A stretch of DNA of 64,000 nt from JANQPX01 sp965222015. GTDB taxonomy: Bacteria; Pseudomonadota; Alphaproteobacteria; Geminicoccales; Geminicoccaceae. How positions within the stretch are numbered: the stretch's first letter is position 1; each line of letters starts with the position of its first letter. Under the pieces are notes generated by a model. That model made no database searches. It had not been told where the DNA came from and saw only the letters and a program-made list of their open reading frames with translations. Location: NCBI GenBank assembly GCA_965222015.1, contig CBDCTL010000004.1, positions 62,001-126,000 of the forward strand, given 5' to 3'. The position numbers were made by a program, and so were the translations under genes. Positions 7,889 to 16,929 of this stretch are shown piece by piece.

Positions 7889-8243
7889 GAGCTCGGGCCC
7901 TGTGCTCCGCGTCCTGAGACGTCATATCGAGGCAGAAGTTGAACGATAAAAGGGCTTAATTCCCGCTTTACGATCATCTTGCCACCGGTTCGAGATTTAC
8001 ACTTGCTGTTCCGACCCCGCGATGACAACTATAGCGGAGCTACTACGCCGGTGGGCATATTGGGTGATTTCGCTGCCACCACACGCCTGTTCACGATGCT
8101 TCGAGCGGCCTCGCTCATCACCTTGTCCGGCCACCGCATGGGTAACGATGTGATGATTGATGTCCGTATCTGAACCGACCACCGAGCTCTCCACCCGTAC
8201 AGCCCATCGCTCGCCTACCAGGCGGCCGCCGAGACGGCCGGAC
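7889..8243. other. divergent intergenic region, no gene seen
   Basis: 355 bases between the minus-strand DUF3750 gene and the plus-strand lipoprotein/XpaC operon. Promoters for both directions are expected here. I could not find a -35/-10 pair of good quality with normal spacing. A 64-codon open frame at 7979-8173 lacks a convincing ribosome site and family resemblance and is not called. Confidence 0.5.
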
Positions 8244-8363
8244 ATGTCAGGCATGATGAAGAAGATGGTCGGGGTCGTCCTTCTCCTGTCGACGACCGGT
8301 CTCGCCAGCTGCCAGGCGATGTGGGCCAAGGCGCTTTTCGTGCCGTTCGGGTTCTGGAACTGA
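8244..8363 (+). CDS. small lipoprotein heading the XpaC-TelA operon
   Basis: 39 residues (or 36 from the ATG at 8253). The sequence has a basic N-terminus (MMKKM), a hydrophobic core VVGVLLL-like, and a lipobox LASC, leaving a mature peptide of only about 17 residues rich in aromatic residues (AMWAKALFVPFGFWN). Its stop lies four bases before the XpaC-like gene, which implies co-translation. Such short lipoproteins are often missed by gene callers. The function is unknown; by position it may belong to the membrane module downstream. Confidence 0.6.
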   Translation: MSGMMKKMVGVVLLLSTTGLASCQAMWAKALFVPFGFWN

Positions 8364-8366
8364 GCC

Positions 8367-9158
8367 ATGGCATCGATCCGCCCGTCCCGTCGACGCCCGA
8401 TCTGGATCGGCGGCTGGCTGCTGTTTCTCCTGCCCATCCCGCTGTTCTGGGCGATGCTGACCGCGCTCGGCAAGGGTGCGCTCGGCGGATTCGTTTCCAG
8501 CGCCATCGCGCTCGGCCTGCTTCTGCTCGGGGCCTGGACGACCAGGCGCGGCCTGCACCAGGCGAAGCGTCGTCCGATGAGCTCCGCTTTGCCGCTCAAG
8601 ACCATCGGCGGCGCCCTTACCGCGGTCGGCACCGCCTTCACAGCCTGGAGCGCCGGTCACAACGGGGCGATCGCCATCTGCTTCGGCCTCGCGGCGCTGG
8701 TCGGCTTCTACCTCACCTATGGCTTCGACCGGCGCATCAAGCTCTCCAGCGACAAGGACGTGGCCGCGGCGCTCGAAGAGGCCTGGCGCAAGCTGGAGCG
8801 CCTCGAAGAGGCCGCCGATAATCTCGGATCGCGCGACATGCGGGACCGTCTCCGGCGCATCGTCGGCTGGGGCGAGCGCATCCTGGATCGCATCGGCGAC
8901 GATCCCGAGGATTTCCGGCGCGCGAGAAAATTCCTGAACGTCTATCTCGACGGCGCGCAGAAGGTCACCGACAAGTTCGCGCGCACCCGCGGCGATGCCG
9001 ATTCCGCCGAGCTCGAGGAGAATTTCCGCACGCTGCTCGCCGACATGGAGACGGTGTGCGAGGAGCAGTACCAGCATCTGCTTGACGACGACATGGTCGA
9101 CCTCGACGTGCAGATCGAGGTGCTGACCACCAGACTGAAGCGGGAAGGCGTCTATTGA
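8367..9158 (+). CDS. XpaC-like membrane protein
   Basis: 263 residues. Two hydrophobic hairpins (about 13-56 and 78-118) are followed by a cytoplasmic alpha-helical domain (about 125-263) rich in Glu/Arg/Leu. The pattern matches the XpaC family, historically named for 5-bromo-4-chloroindolyl phosphate hydrolysis in Bacillus although the domain is not a recognised phosphatase. XpaC is commonly encoded next to TelA, as here (53 bases to the TelA start). The two proteins probably act together at the membrane in a stress response; the substrate is unknown. The start is set by the four-base gap after the lipoprotein gene. Confidence 0.82.
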   Translation: MASIRPSRRRPIWIGGWLLFLLPIPLFWAMLTALGKGALGGFVSSAIALGLLLLGAWTTRRGLHQAKRRPMSSALPLKTIGGALTAVGTAFTAWSAGHNGAIAICFGLAALVGFYLTYGFDRRIKLSSDKDVAAALEEAWRKLERLEEAADNLGSRDMRDRLRRIVGWGERILDRIGDDPEDFRRARKFLNVYLDGAQKVTDKFARTRGDADSAELEENFRTLLADMETVCEEQYQHLLDDDMVDLDVQIEVLTTRLKREGVY

Positions 9159-9210
9159 TCCGGGGGTCGTGCGACGACAGCGGGACGACATCCAAGGGAG
9201 GCTATTGACG

Positions 9211-10356
9211 ATGGCGACGACAACCACGACCACACCCATGCCGATGACACCGGAAGCGCTTTTGAAGGGTGATCTGGTGCCCTATGACGAGGCGGATGCC
9301 GACAAGCGCGGAAGAATCGAGAAATGCATCGCCGAGCTGGAGATGGACGACGCGAACTCGATCATCTTTTTCGGCGCCAAGGCGCAAAAGCAGCTCACCA
9401 CGATCTCCGACCACATGCTGGAGGGTGTGCGCAACAAGGACACCGGACCCGCCGGCCAGTCGCTCAACAACATGGTGACGATCCTCAGAGGCTTCGACGT
9501 CGAAGGCCTCGACCCGCGTCTCGAGCCCTCCTGGATCGAGAAGATCTTCGGCTGGGGCAAACCGGTCGCGAAGTTCCTGCAGCGCTACGAGGAGGTGCGC
9601 GACCAGATCGACCGCATCGGCGACGAGCTCGAGCATCACAAGACCACGCTGATGACCGATATCGCCTCCCTCGACCGGCTCTACGACGCCAATCTGGACT
9701 ATTTCCACACCCTCGCCGACTACATCGCCGCCGGCGAGGAGATGCTGAAGCGCGCCGACGAGGAGATGATCCCAGCACTGCACAAGGAAGCCGAGGCGAG
9801 CGGCGACGTGCTGAAGGCGCAGGAGCTGCGCGATCTCCGCTCCGCGCGGGACGATCTGGAGCGCCGGGTGCATGATCTGAAGCTCACCCGTCAGGTGGCG
9901 ATGCAGAGCCTTCCTTCGATCCGTCTGGTTCAGGAAAACGACAAGAGCCTGCTCACCAAGATCAACTCGACCATGGCCAACACCATCCCGCTCTGGCGCC
10001 AGCAGCTCGCCCAGGCCGTCACCATCCATCGGTCCAACCAGGCGTCCAAGACCCTCAAGAACGCCACCGACCTCACCAACGAGCTTTTGACCGCGAATGC
10101 CGAAAACCTGAAGCAGGCCAATGCCGAGATCAGGAAGGAGGTCGAGCGCGGCGTGTTCGACATCGAGGTGGTGAAGAACGCCAACAAGATGCTGATCGAC
10201 ACCATCGAGGAGAGCCTGCAGATCGCGGATGAGGGCAAGAGGAAGCGCGCCGAGGCGGAAAAGGAGCTTCGGGAATGCGAGACCGAGCTCAGAAACGTGC
10301 TCGCCTCCGCCCGCGCCCGCAGGCAGGATCCGCCTCCGTTGCCAACGGCGGGATGA
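9211..10356 (+). CDS. TelA-like toxic anion resistance protein
   Basis: 381 residues from the ATG at 9211 (Shine-Dalgarno AAGGGAGG upstream). Almost entirely alpha-helical with long heptad-like stretches, it matches the TelA/KlaA family (PF05816), associated with tellurite and cell-wall antibiotic tolerance and found in Ter-linked gene neighbourhoods. Recognisable blocks include GWGKPVAKFLQRYEEVRDQI, LHTLADYIAAGEE-like helix and LPSIRLVQENDKSLLTKINS. The C-terminus ends in a short Arg/Pro tail. The partner genes XpaC, SPFH and zinc-ribbon are on the same strand; the 132-base gap to the next gene is the largest in the module. The mechanism is unknown for the family. Confidence 0.88.
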   Translation: MATTTTTTPMPMTPEALLKGDLVPYDEADADKRGRIEKCIAELEMDDANSIIFFGAKAQKQLTTISDHMLEGVRNKDTGPAGQSLNNMVTILRGFDVEGLDPRLEPSWIEKIFGWGKPVAKFLQRYEEVRDQIDRIGDELEHHKTTLMTDIASLDRLYDANLDYFHTLADYIAAGEEMLKRADEEMIPALHKEAEASGDVLKAQELRDLRSARDDLERRVHDLKLTRQVAMQSLPSIRLVQENDKSLLTKINSTMANTIPLWRQQLAQAVTIHRSNQASKTLKNATDLTNELLTANAENLKQANAEIRKEVERGVFDIEVVKNANKMLIDTIEESLQIADEGKRKRAEAEKELRECETELRNVLASARARRQDPPPLPTAG

Positions 10357-10488
10357 CCTGCCTGGTGTCCCTGCTGACACGCCTGCGTTTCCAGCCTGCG
10401 ATGGCGGTGCGGCCGGAGACGATTTCGGCCCGAGGCCAGCACCGCGACAGCGTATTCGCCCCGGCGCACCGCCGGGAGGAGAAGTGAA

Positions 10489-11616
10489 ATGATTTGGGAC
10501 AAGATCGTCGGCGAGTTCGTCGATGTCATCGAATGGACGGACGACAGCTCGGACACCATGCTCTGGCGCTTCGAGCGTCACGGCAACGAGATCAAATACG
10601 GGGCGCAGCTCACGGTGCGCGAGAGCCAGGTGGCGGTGTTCGTGAACGAAGGCCGGGTCGCCGACGTGTTCGAGCCCGGCATGTACACGCTGGAGACCGC
10701 CAACCTGCCGATCATCTCCACCATGGAGAACTGGCATCACGGCTTCCAGAGCCCGTTCAAGGCCGAGGTCTATTTCGTCAACACCAAGCGCTTCACCGAC
10801 CTGAAATGGGGCACCAAGCATCCGGTGACCCTGCGCGATCCCGAATTCGGCCCGGTGCGGCTTCGCGCGTTCGGCACCTATGTCACGCGCATCAAGGATC
10901 CCGTCGTCTTCATCCGCGAGATCGCCGGCACGGACGGGCATTTCACCACGGACGAGATCACCGATCAGCTCAGGAACATGATCGTGTCCCGCTTCTCCTC
11001 TGTGATGGCGGACAGCGGTATCCCGGTCCTCGACCTTGCTGCCAATTACGAAAAACTCGGGACCTTCCTCACCAACAAGATCATGCCCGAGTTCGACCTC
11101 TACGGCCTCGAGCTCTCGCAGATGATGGTCGAGAGCATCTCGCTGCCGGATGCGGTCGAGGAGGCGCTGGATCGGCGCACCAGCATGGGCGTGGTCGGCG
11201 ATCTCTCGAAATACACCCAGTACCAGACTGCCGAAGCCATCGCCAAGGCCGCGGAGAATCCGGGCGGTGCCGCGGGCGCCGGCGTCGGCATCGGCGCCGG
11301 CATCGCCATGGGCAATCAGATGGCCAGCCAGATGGGTGCCGGCGGCACCGGCTCGACTCCTGCTCCGAGTCAGGCAGGTGGCGCCGCCACACCCCCGCCG
11401 CTGCCGGCGGACAAGTCGTTCCATGTGGACGTCGGCGGCAAGGCTCAGGGCCCGTTCGGGGCGGATCGGATCGCGGCGATGATCGCGGACGGCTCGCTCA
11501 GGCGCGACACGCTGGTCTGGTCCCAGGGCATGGACGACTGGCGCCCGGCGGGACAGGTCTCCGAGCTCGCCGGCCATCTCGCGAGCGTGCCGCCGCCGCT
11601 GCCGAAGCAGGACTGA
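10489..11616 (+). CDS. SPFH (YdjI-like) protein with C-terminal GYF_2 domain
   Basis: 375 residues. The N-terminal two thirds (about 1-250) is an SPFH/band-7-type domain of the YdjI/virion-core class: RESQVAVFVNEGRVADVFEP, YFVNTKRFTDLKWGTKHPV, PEFDLYGLELSQMMVESI. A Gly/Ala/Pro-rich linker (about 255-305) leads to a GYF_2 (DUF4339) domain (about 308-355, with QGPFGADRIAAMI and WSQGMDDWRPA). There is no transmembrane helix, so it likely forms a peripheral scaffold on membranes. In Bacillus the homologue YdjI works with the zinc-ribbon YdjG and a PspA; here TelA/XpaC occupy that place. Shine-Dalgarno GGGAGGAGAAG precedes the ATG. Confidence 0.87.
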   Translation: MIWDKIVGEFVDVIEWTDDSSDTMLWRFERHGNEIKYGAQLTVRESQVAVFVNEGRVADVFEPGMYTLETANLPIISTMENWHHGFQSPFKAEVYFVNTKRFTDLKWGTKHPVTLRDPEFGPVRLRAFGTYVTRIKDPVVFIREIAGTDGHFTTDEITDQLRNMIVSRFSSVMADSGIPVLDLAANYEKLGTFLTNKIMPEFDLYGLELSQMMVESISLPDAVEEALDRRTSMGVVGDLSKYTQYQTAEAIAKAAENPGGAAGAGVGIGAGIAMGNQMASQMGAGGTGSTPAPSQAGGAATPPPLPADKSFHVDVGGKAQGPFGADRIAAMIADGSLRRDTLVWSQGMDDWRPAGQVSELAGHLASVPPPLPKQD

Positions 11617-11653
11617 GCCGGTCGGCGCCTGGCTCTAGAGGAGCAACGTCGCC

Positions 11654-12838
11654 GTGGCGATGGCAGAGGTCGAGACATCATCGGTCGAGACGCGCTTTCC
11701 CTGCCCGACCTGCGGCGCGGTGCTGCGCTATCTGCCGGGCACGGATCAGATCCGTTGCGACCATTGCGGCCATCAGAGCCGGATCGAGCCGTCCGGCGAC
11801 CCGATCGTCGAGCTGGACTATGAGCACGCCGTCCGGCGTCTTCGCGACCAGGCGCCGGAGGAAGTTCGACAAACGGTCAAATGCCAGGGCTGCGCCGCCG
11901 AGTTCGACTTCGATCGGAACATCCACGCCGACGACTGCCCCTATTGCGGCAGCGCCATCGTTCTCGAAACCGAGGCGCACAAGCTCATCAAGCCGCAGGC
12001 CCTGGTCGCCTTCGTGCTCGACGAGAAGGACGCGAAGGAACGCCTGCAGCGCTGGCTGGGCTCGCTCTGGTTCGCGCCGGGGGGCGTCAAGAAATATGCG
12101 CGCGGCGAGGGCAGCCTCACCGGCGTCTACGTGCCCTACTGGACCTACGATGCGGACACGGCGAGCGCCTATGTCGGCCAGCGCGGCATCGTCTACCACG
12201 AGCCGCAGACCTTTGTCGTGCGCGACCGCAAGGGCCGGCGCGTGCGCCAGCGCCGGATGGTCGCGAAGATGCGCTGGAGCCCGGCGCGCGGCCGGGTGCG
12301 CAGGCGCTTCGACGACGTGCTGATCCTCGCCAGCCGCACGCTCCCCCACGAGCTCACCTCCGATCTCGACCCCTGGCTGCAGGAGCATCTCGTCCCCTAT
12401 CAGGAGGAGTATCTCGCGGGCTTTCGCAGCGAGGCCTATCAGCTCGATCTGGAGACCGGTTTCAAGGAGGCGGCGTCCGAGATGGCGCAGGTGATCCGCA
12501 TGGACGTGCGCAGGGACATCGGCGGCGACGCCCAGCGCATTCACGACGTCCAGACCCGCTATGGCGACGTCAGCTTCAAGCACATCCTGCTGCCGGTCTG
12601 GGTCGCCTCCTACCGCTATGGCGGCAAGGCCTACCAGTTCGTGGTCAACGGCCAGACCGGCGAGGTCCAGGGCGAGCGGCCCTACAGCTGGATCAAGATC
12701 GCGATCGCCGTGCTGATCGGCCTCGTGCTGGCCGCCGTCTTTCTTCTCCTGGTGCAGAATGCCGAGGTCCAGGGCGACGCCTTCCCGATCTCCATCGATC
12801 AGATCTTCGAGATGCAGCCCGATTGGGGTCCCCGCTGA
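11654..12838 (+). CDS. zinc-ribbon membrane protein (YdjG-like)
   Basis: 394 residues from a GTG start (in-frame ATG at 11660). Four CxxC knuckles, at residues 17/20, 35/38, 77/80 and 95/98, form two zinc ribbons. A beta-rich domain follows (VYVPYWTYDADTASAYVGQR; LLPVWVASYRYGGKAYQFVV). There is one C-terminal transmembrane helix (about 348-368) and a short tail. Proteins of this type are often misnamed primosomal protein N' because of the zinc ribbons; no helicase motifs are present. As the last gene of the XpaC-TelA-SPFH module it is the likely membrane anchor, comparable to YdjG in the Bacillus PspA-YdjGHI system (family knowledge; partner role inferred). Confidence 0.85.
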   Translation: MAMAEVETSSVETRFPCPTCGAVLRYLPGTDQIRCDHCGHQSRIEPSGDPIVELDYEHAVRRLRDQAPEEVRQTVKCQGCAAEFDFDRNIHADDCPYCGSAIVLETEAHKLIKPQALVAFVLDEKDAKERLQRWLGSLWFAPGGVKKYARGEGSLTGVYVPYWTYDADTASAYVGQRGIVYHEPQTFVVRDRKGRRVRQRRMVAKMRWSPARGRVRRRFDDVLILASRTLPHELTSDLDPWLQEHLVPYQEEYLAGFRSEAYQLDLETGFKEAASEMAQVIRMDVRRDIGGDAQRIHDVQTRYGDVSFKHILLPVWVASYRYGGKAYQFVVNGQTGEVQGERPYSWIKIAIAVLIGLVLAAVFLLLVQNAEVQGDAFPISIDQIFEMQPDWGPR

Positions 12839-12954
12839 CCGCCGGGACAGATCTGCAGCGTTGATTTGTGGATTGATGACTGATAAAGAATCAATCATGA
12901 CCTGACGTTACGGCCAAAGGCTGAGACCCTGCTTTCCCTCGATCGGACGAAGTT

Positions 12955-13668
12955 ATGCACAGGGAACCGAAAAACCGTCAGCTGATCGCGCTCGCCATGG
13001 CCGCCGTCATGACGTTCACCTCGCTGCCGCTCGGCGGCCTCGAGGCGGGGATGGTCTCGACCCAGGAGATCATCGAGCGGGAACGGGCGCCGGCGGACGC
13101 CGTGGCGGCGAACCCGAGGGCCCTCGTCCAGACCTTTCTCGCGCGGGAAGACGTGCGCGCCGAGATGATCGCACTCGGCATCTCGCCCGCCGAGGCCGAA
13201 GCGCGGGTCGCCGCCATGACGGACCGGGAGATCGCGAATCTCGCCGGTCGCCTGGAGGCGCTTCCTGCCGGCGGTGCGGGAATCGGCACGATCCTCATCT
13301 TCGTCTTCGTGGCGTTCGGCGTCACCGTGCTGCTGGACGCGCTCGGCATCTTCGACATCTACCCGTTCGTCTGCGGACCCGGTCAGTGCGCTCCGTCGAC
13401 ACAGGCCTATTATCAGGAGCCGGCGGCGGCACCACAGGAAGCCTACCGCTACGACGATCAGCGCGGCAGCTACCGTGACGACCCCTACGATCGACGGCGC
13501 TATCGGGGAGACCAGGACCGCCGCGTGTTCGATGACCGCCGCGCCTACGACCAGCGCAGCTATGACGAGCGCAGCTACGATCCGAACACCTATTACGAGC
13601 CGCAGCCCGCCCCGCGCACGCGGAATTATTTCGAGGAGCGCTACGGCACCCAGCGCCATGTCCGCTAG
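12955..13668 (+). CDS. PA2779 family protein with long Tyr/Arg/Asp tail
   Basis: 237 residues. Signal peptide (about 1-33), then a helical region with the family signature REDVRAEMIALGISPAEAEA and MTDREIANLA, then a transmembrane helix (about 109-128). This part is a standard PA2779 protein. After residue about 145 comes an unusual low-complexity tail of about 90 residues rich in Tyr, Arg, Asp and Gln (DDQRGSYRDDPYDRRRYRGD), likely disordered. The next gene is the PA2778-type cysteine peptidase, its usual partner. The pair is thought to act in the envelope, possibly in peptide processing; the function is not established. Confidence 0.85.
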   Translation: MHREPKNRQLIALAMAAVMTFTSLPLGGLEAGMVSTQEIIERERAPADAVAANPRALVQTFLAREDVRAEMIALGISPAEAEARVAAMTDREIANLAGRLEALPAGGAGIGTILIFVFVAFGVTVLLDALGIFDIYPFVCGPGQCAPSTQAYYQEPAAAPQEAYRYDDQRGSYRDDPYDRRRYRGDQDRRVFDDRRAYDQRSYDERSYDPNTYYEPQPAPRTRNYFEERYGTQRHVR

Positions 13669-13692
13669 GGAGACGCCGCCGGGCGGTGCTGC

Positions 13693-14625
13693 ATGAAGAC
13701 GGCGCGCATCGCCGCCATCCTGATCTGCGCGGCCCTCGCCGCCTGCGCCCGACCTCACGCCCCGCCTCCCGAGATCGCAAGCGACGGGCTCTCGCCGTCG
13801 GTCCTGCTGACGTCGGTGCCCTTCCACCCGCAGACCGAACGGGACGATTGCGGGCCGGCCGCACTCGCGATGATGCTCGCCCAGACCGGTATCGACACCG
13901 ATCCGAAAAGCGTGGCACCCGCCGTCTACACACCCGGCCTGGAGGGAACGCTGCAGGCGGACATCGTTCAGGCCGCGAGGCGCTCCGACAGGCTGGCCCT
14001 GCCCGTGCGCGGCTTTCAGGACCTGCTCGCCGAGCTCGATGCCGGCCATCCCGTGCTGGTGCTCCAGAATCTCGGCCTCGAACGCTTTCCGATCTGGCAT
14101 TACGCCGTGGCGATCGGCTACGACCTCGGGCGTGAAACGCTGGTTCTGCATTCGGGAAGGACGGCGAGGCTCGAAACCGGGTTCGCCGATTTCGACGCGA
14201 GCTGGCGGACCTCCAAGCGCTGGGCGCTCACCATCTCGCCGCCGGACCGCCTGTCCGCGACCGCCGGACCGGTGGCGGTGCTCGATGCGGCCAATGGCCT
14301 GGAGCGCGCTGGACGGAGCGAGGCGGCGGCGCTTGCCTACGGCGCCCTTCTCGAACGCTGGCCGGACAATCTCGCGGCCCTGATGGGCTTCGGCAATGCG
14401 CGCTACGCCGCCGGGGACGTCACCGCCGCCTCGAAGGCCTTTCGCCACGCCGTCGCCCTCGATCCCGCTTCGACCGAAGCCTGGAACAACCTGGCCGTGA
14501 CCCTCGGCGAGAGCGGGAGGCGCGACGACGCCCTGAAGGCCGCGAAGGAAGCCGTCCGCCTGGGCGGACCGCATCGATCCGCCGCTCTGGAGACTCTTGC
14601 CGAACTCGAGTCCGAAACGCCCTGA
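13693..14625 (+). CDS. PA2778 family cysteine peptidase, C39-like with TPR
   Basis: 310 residues. Lipoprotein signal with lipobox LAAC (Cys about 18). A C39-like papain-fold domain (about 38-185) has Gln/Cys in PQTERDDCGPAALAMML and His in FPIWHYAVAIGY, with an Asp shortly after. A C-terminal TPR region (about 200-300) includes AWNNLAVTLGESGRRDDALK. C39 domains cut after double-glycine leaders in bacteriocin exporters, but here the domain is a stand-alone lipoprotein. It starts 24 bases after the PA2779 gene and is presumably co-transcribed. The peptide substrate is unknown. Confidence 0.88.
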   Translation: MKTARIAAILICAALAACARPHAPPPEIASDGLSPSVLLTSVPFHPQTERDDCGPAALAMMLAQTGIDTDPKSVAPAVYTPGLEGTLQADIVQAARRSDRLALPVRGFQDLLAELDAGHPVLVLQNLGLERFPIWHYAVAIGYDLGRETLVLHSGRTARLETGFADFDASWRTSKRWALTISPPDRLSATAGPVAVLDAANGLERAGRSEAAALAYGALLERWPDNLAALMGFGNARYAAGDVTAASKAFRHAVALDPASTEAWNNLAVTLGESGRRDDALKAAKEAVRLGGPHRSAALETLAELESETP

Positions 14626-14705
14626 TCACCGATCGCGGGGGTTTGCAGAGACGCCTGCCGCCGTGCCATGCTCGAATCCTGATCCAGAAGGTGTGGAGAA
14701 ACCGT

Positions 14706-15635
14706 TTGGCACTTTTGTTTCTGAGCGAGGCCGACCCGGCCGAAGCCTGGCGCGACGTCCTTCTGAAGGAAATGCCGGATCTGGACTTTCGGATCTGGCC
14801 GGATGAGGTCGGCGATCCCGGGGAGATCGACGTCGCCCTGGTCTGGAAACCGCCTGCGGGCGAGCTTTCGCGCTATCCGAACCTGAAGGCCATCCTCTCG
14901 CTCGGCGCCGGCATCGACGCTCTGCTCGCGGACGAGACCCTGCCCGATCTTCCGTTCGCGCGCATGGTCGACCCCTCGCTGACACGCACCATGGCGGACT
15001 ACATCCTGCTCGCCGCCCTTCGCCATCACCGCCGGTTCGATCTGTTCGAGCGCGAGCAGCGGGCGGGCCGCTGGACCTTCGAGTTTCCGAAAAGCACCGG
15101 CGAGCGCACGGTCGGCATCATGGGGCTCGGCGTCCTCGGCGAGGCGGCGGCCGTCATGCTGCGCGACCACGGCTTCACGGTTCGCGCCTGGAGCCGTTCA
15201 CCGAAAGCGCTGGACGGGGTCCGCTCCTTTCACGGGCGAGATCAGCTCGGCGATTTTCTGGCGGATACGGAGATCCTCGTCTGCCTGCTGCCGCTCACCG
15301 CCGACACCGCGGGCGTGCTCGACAGGGCCCTGTTCGATCAACTGCCGAAGGATGCCTGCCTGATCAACGCCGCGCGCGGCGCGCATCTGGCGGAGGGCGA
15401 CCTGATCGATGCGCTGGACAGCGGCCGTCTGAGCGGGGCGACGCTCGACGTGTTCGAAACCGAGCCCCTGCCCGAGACGAGCCCGCTCTGGCGTCACGAA
15501 AAAATCCTGATCACGCCCCATGTCGCCAGCTACTGCCTGCCGGCTACCGCCGCCGCCGGCGTCGTCGAGAACATCCGCCGCGCGCGAAAGGGGCTGCCGC
15601 TTAACCATCAGGTCGATCGCGCTCGCGGCTACTGA
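14706..15635 (+). CDS. ghrA: glyoxylate/hydroxypyruvate reductase A
   Basis: 309 residues from a TTG start with Shine-Dalgarno GGAG seven bases upstream (an in-frame GTG at 14691 is an alternative). Member of the D-2-hydroxyacid dehydrogenase family: Rossmann motif GIMGLGVLGEAAAVML, catalytic Arg in NAARGAHL, Glu in DVFETEPLP, His in LITPHVASYC. It reduces glyoxylate and hydroxypyruvate with NAD(P)H in the cytoplasm. The length and the short GhrA-type N-terminal domain fit. Its TGA overlaps the end of the convergent prfB by seven bases, so no separate terminator exists between them. Confidence 0.88.
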   Translation: MALLFLSEADPAEAWRDVLLKEMPDLDFRIWPDEVGDPGEIDVALVWKPPAGELSRYPNLKAILSLGAGIDALLADETLPDLPFARMVDPSLTRTMADYILLAALRHHRRFDLFEREQRAGRWTFEFPKSTGERTVGIMGLGVLGEAAAVMLRDHGFTVRAWSRSPKALDGVRSFHGRDQLGDFLADTEILVCLLPLTADTAGVLDRALFDQLPKDACLINAARGAHLAEGDLIDALDSGRLSGATLDVFETEPLPETSPLWRHEKILITPHVASYCLPATAAAGVVENIRRARKGLPLNHQVDRARGY

Positions 15636-16757
15636 CCCTCGGCTGCCGCTTCCTGGTTTTTCTCGACGCCCTGGGCGAGAGCGGCTTCCAGATATTCGTC
15701 GATGTCGCCGTCGAGCACACCCTGCGCATTGCCCTTTTCGACCCCGGTCCGCAGATCCTTCACCATCTGGTAGGGCTGGAGGACGTAGGAGCGTATCTGG
15801 TGGCCCCAGCCGATGTCGCTCTTGGAAGCCGCCTCGGCGTCCGCCGCCTCCTGGCGCTTTTGCAGCTCCAGCTCGTAGAGGCGCGCGCGCAGCATGTCAT
15901 AGGCCTGCGCGCGGTTCCTGTGCTGGGAGCGGTCGTTCTGGCACTGGACGACGATGCCGGTCGGCTCGTGGGTGATGCGAATGGCACTGTCGGTCTTGTT
16001 GACGTGCTGGCCGCCCGCACCCGACGCGCGATAGGTGTCGACCCGAAGATCCTTCTCCTCGATCTCGATCTCGATCGAATCGTCGATGATCGGATAGACC
16101 CAGACGCTGGCGAAGCTGGTGTGGCGACGCGCCTGGCTGTCGAAGGGCGAGATGCGCACGAGCCGATGCACGCCGCTCTCGGTCTTCATCCAGCCATAGG
16201 CATTGTGGCCGATCACCTTGACCGTGACCGACTTCAGCCCCGCCTCTTCGCCCGCGCTCTCCTCGATGAACTCCAGCTTGAAGCCGCGGCGCTCGGCCCA
16301 GCGCACATACATGCGCAGCAGCATCTCCGCCCAGTCCTGGCTCTCGGTGCCGCCCGCACCCGCATGGATCTCGAGAAAACAGTCATTTGCGTCCGCCTCG
16401 CCCGAAAGCAGGCTTTCGAGCTGCAGCTTGGCAAGTTGCTGCTTCAGCTTGGCGAGCGCGTCTTCGGCCTCCTTGTGGGTCTCCTCGTCGCCCTCTTCCT
16501 CGGCGAGCTCGGCAAGCCCGGTCTGATCCGCCAGCTCCTGTTCGAGCGCGTGCTGACGATCGATCGCCTCGGCCAGGCGATTGCGTTCCTTCATCAACGC
16601 CTGGGCCTTGTCGGCGTCGTTCCAGAGGTCGGGGTCTTCGGCGCGCTGGTTCAGCTCTTCCAGACGGTGGACGGCATTGTCCCAGTCAAAGATGCCTCCT
16701 CAGCAGGGTCAGACCCTGCTCGATCTCGGAGGCGAGATTGGCGATTTCCGCGCGCAT
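15629..16757 (-). CDS. prfB: peptide chain release factor 2 (programmed +1 frameshift)
   Basis: 375 residues in two parts: 16757-16689 (23 codons from MRAEIANLAS to the CTT codon) and, after skipping the T at 16688, 16687-15629. The protein has the RF2 anticodon tripeptide SPF (RISPFDSQARR), the catalytic GGQ loop (SGAGGQHVNKTDSAI) and the coiled N-terminal domain. It releases polypeptides at UGA and UAA stops. The zero-frame UGA at 16688-16686 follows AGGAGG-CAT-CTT, the classic autoregulatory recoding site. It is a single gene, divergent from the glycosylase gene and convergent with ghrA. Confidence 0.96.
16685..16700 (-). promoter_or_regulatory. prfB: prfB +1 recoding site
   Basis: On the minus strand the sequence reads AGGAGGCATCTTTGAC. 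An internal Shine-Dalgarno (AGGAGG), one codon, the slippery CTT and the in-frame TGA followed by C give the same spacing as the E. coli site. When RF2 is scarce the ribosome slips from CUU to UUU and continues as Leu-Asp-Trp-Asp; when RF2 is abundant translation stops after 23 codons. Confidence 0.95.
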
Positions 16758-16929
16758 CTGTTCTTCCCTCGGCTGGAAGGTGGCGAAACGGCGTCGGACT
16801 TAGCATGAGCGGCGCCATGCTGTCACCACGCTGATCGCATGACGCCTTGCATAAAACGAGCGTCCCGGGACAATCATCGCGCGACCGATCCGCCAGCATC
16901 GTCCGAAGCCCCGAACCCGTCCGAGATCC

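Noticed and set aside
8003..8035. TTGCTG with TATAGC as promoter of the XpaC operon
   Set aside because: The spacer is 21 bases, too long.
7979..8173. 64-codon frame in the divergent region
   Set aside because: No ribosome site, no similarity, atypical composition.
9202..11577. 791-codon open frame on the minus strand
   Set aside because: It lies opposite TelA and SPFH genes with strong family matches. High GC third positions create long antisense frames; the translated product has no recognisable domain.
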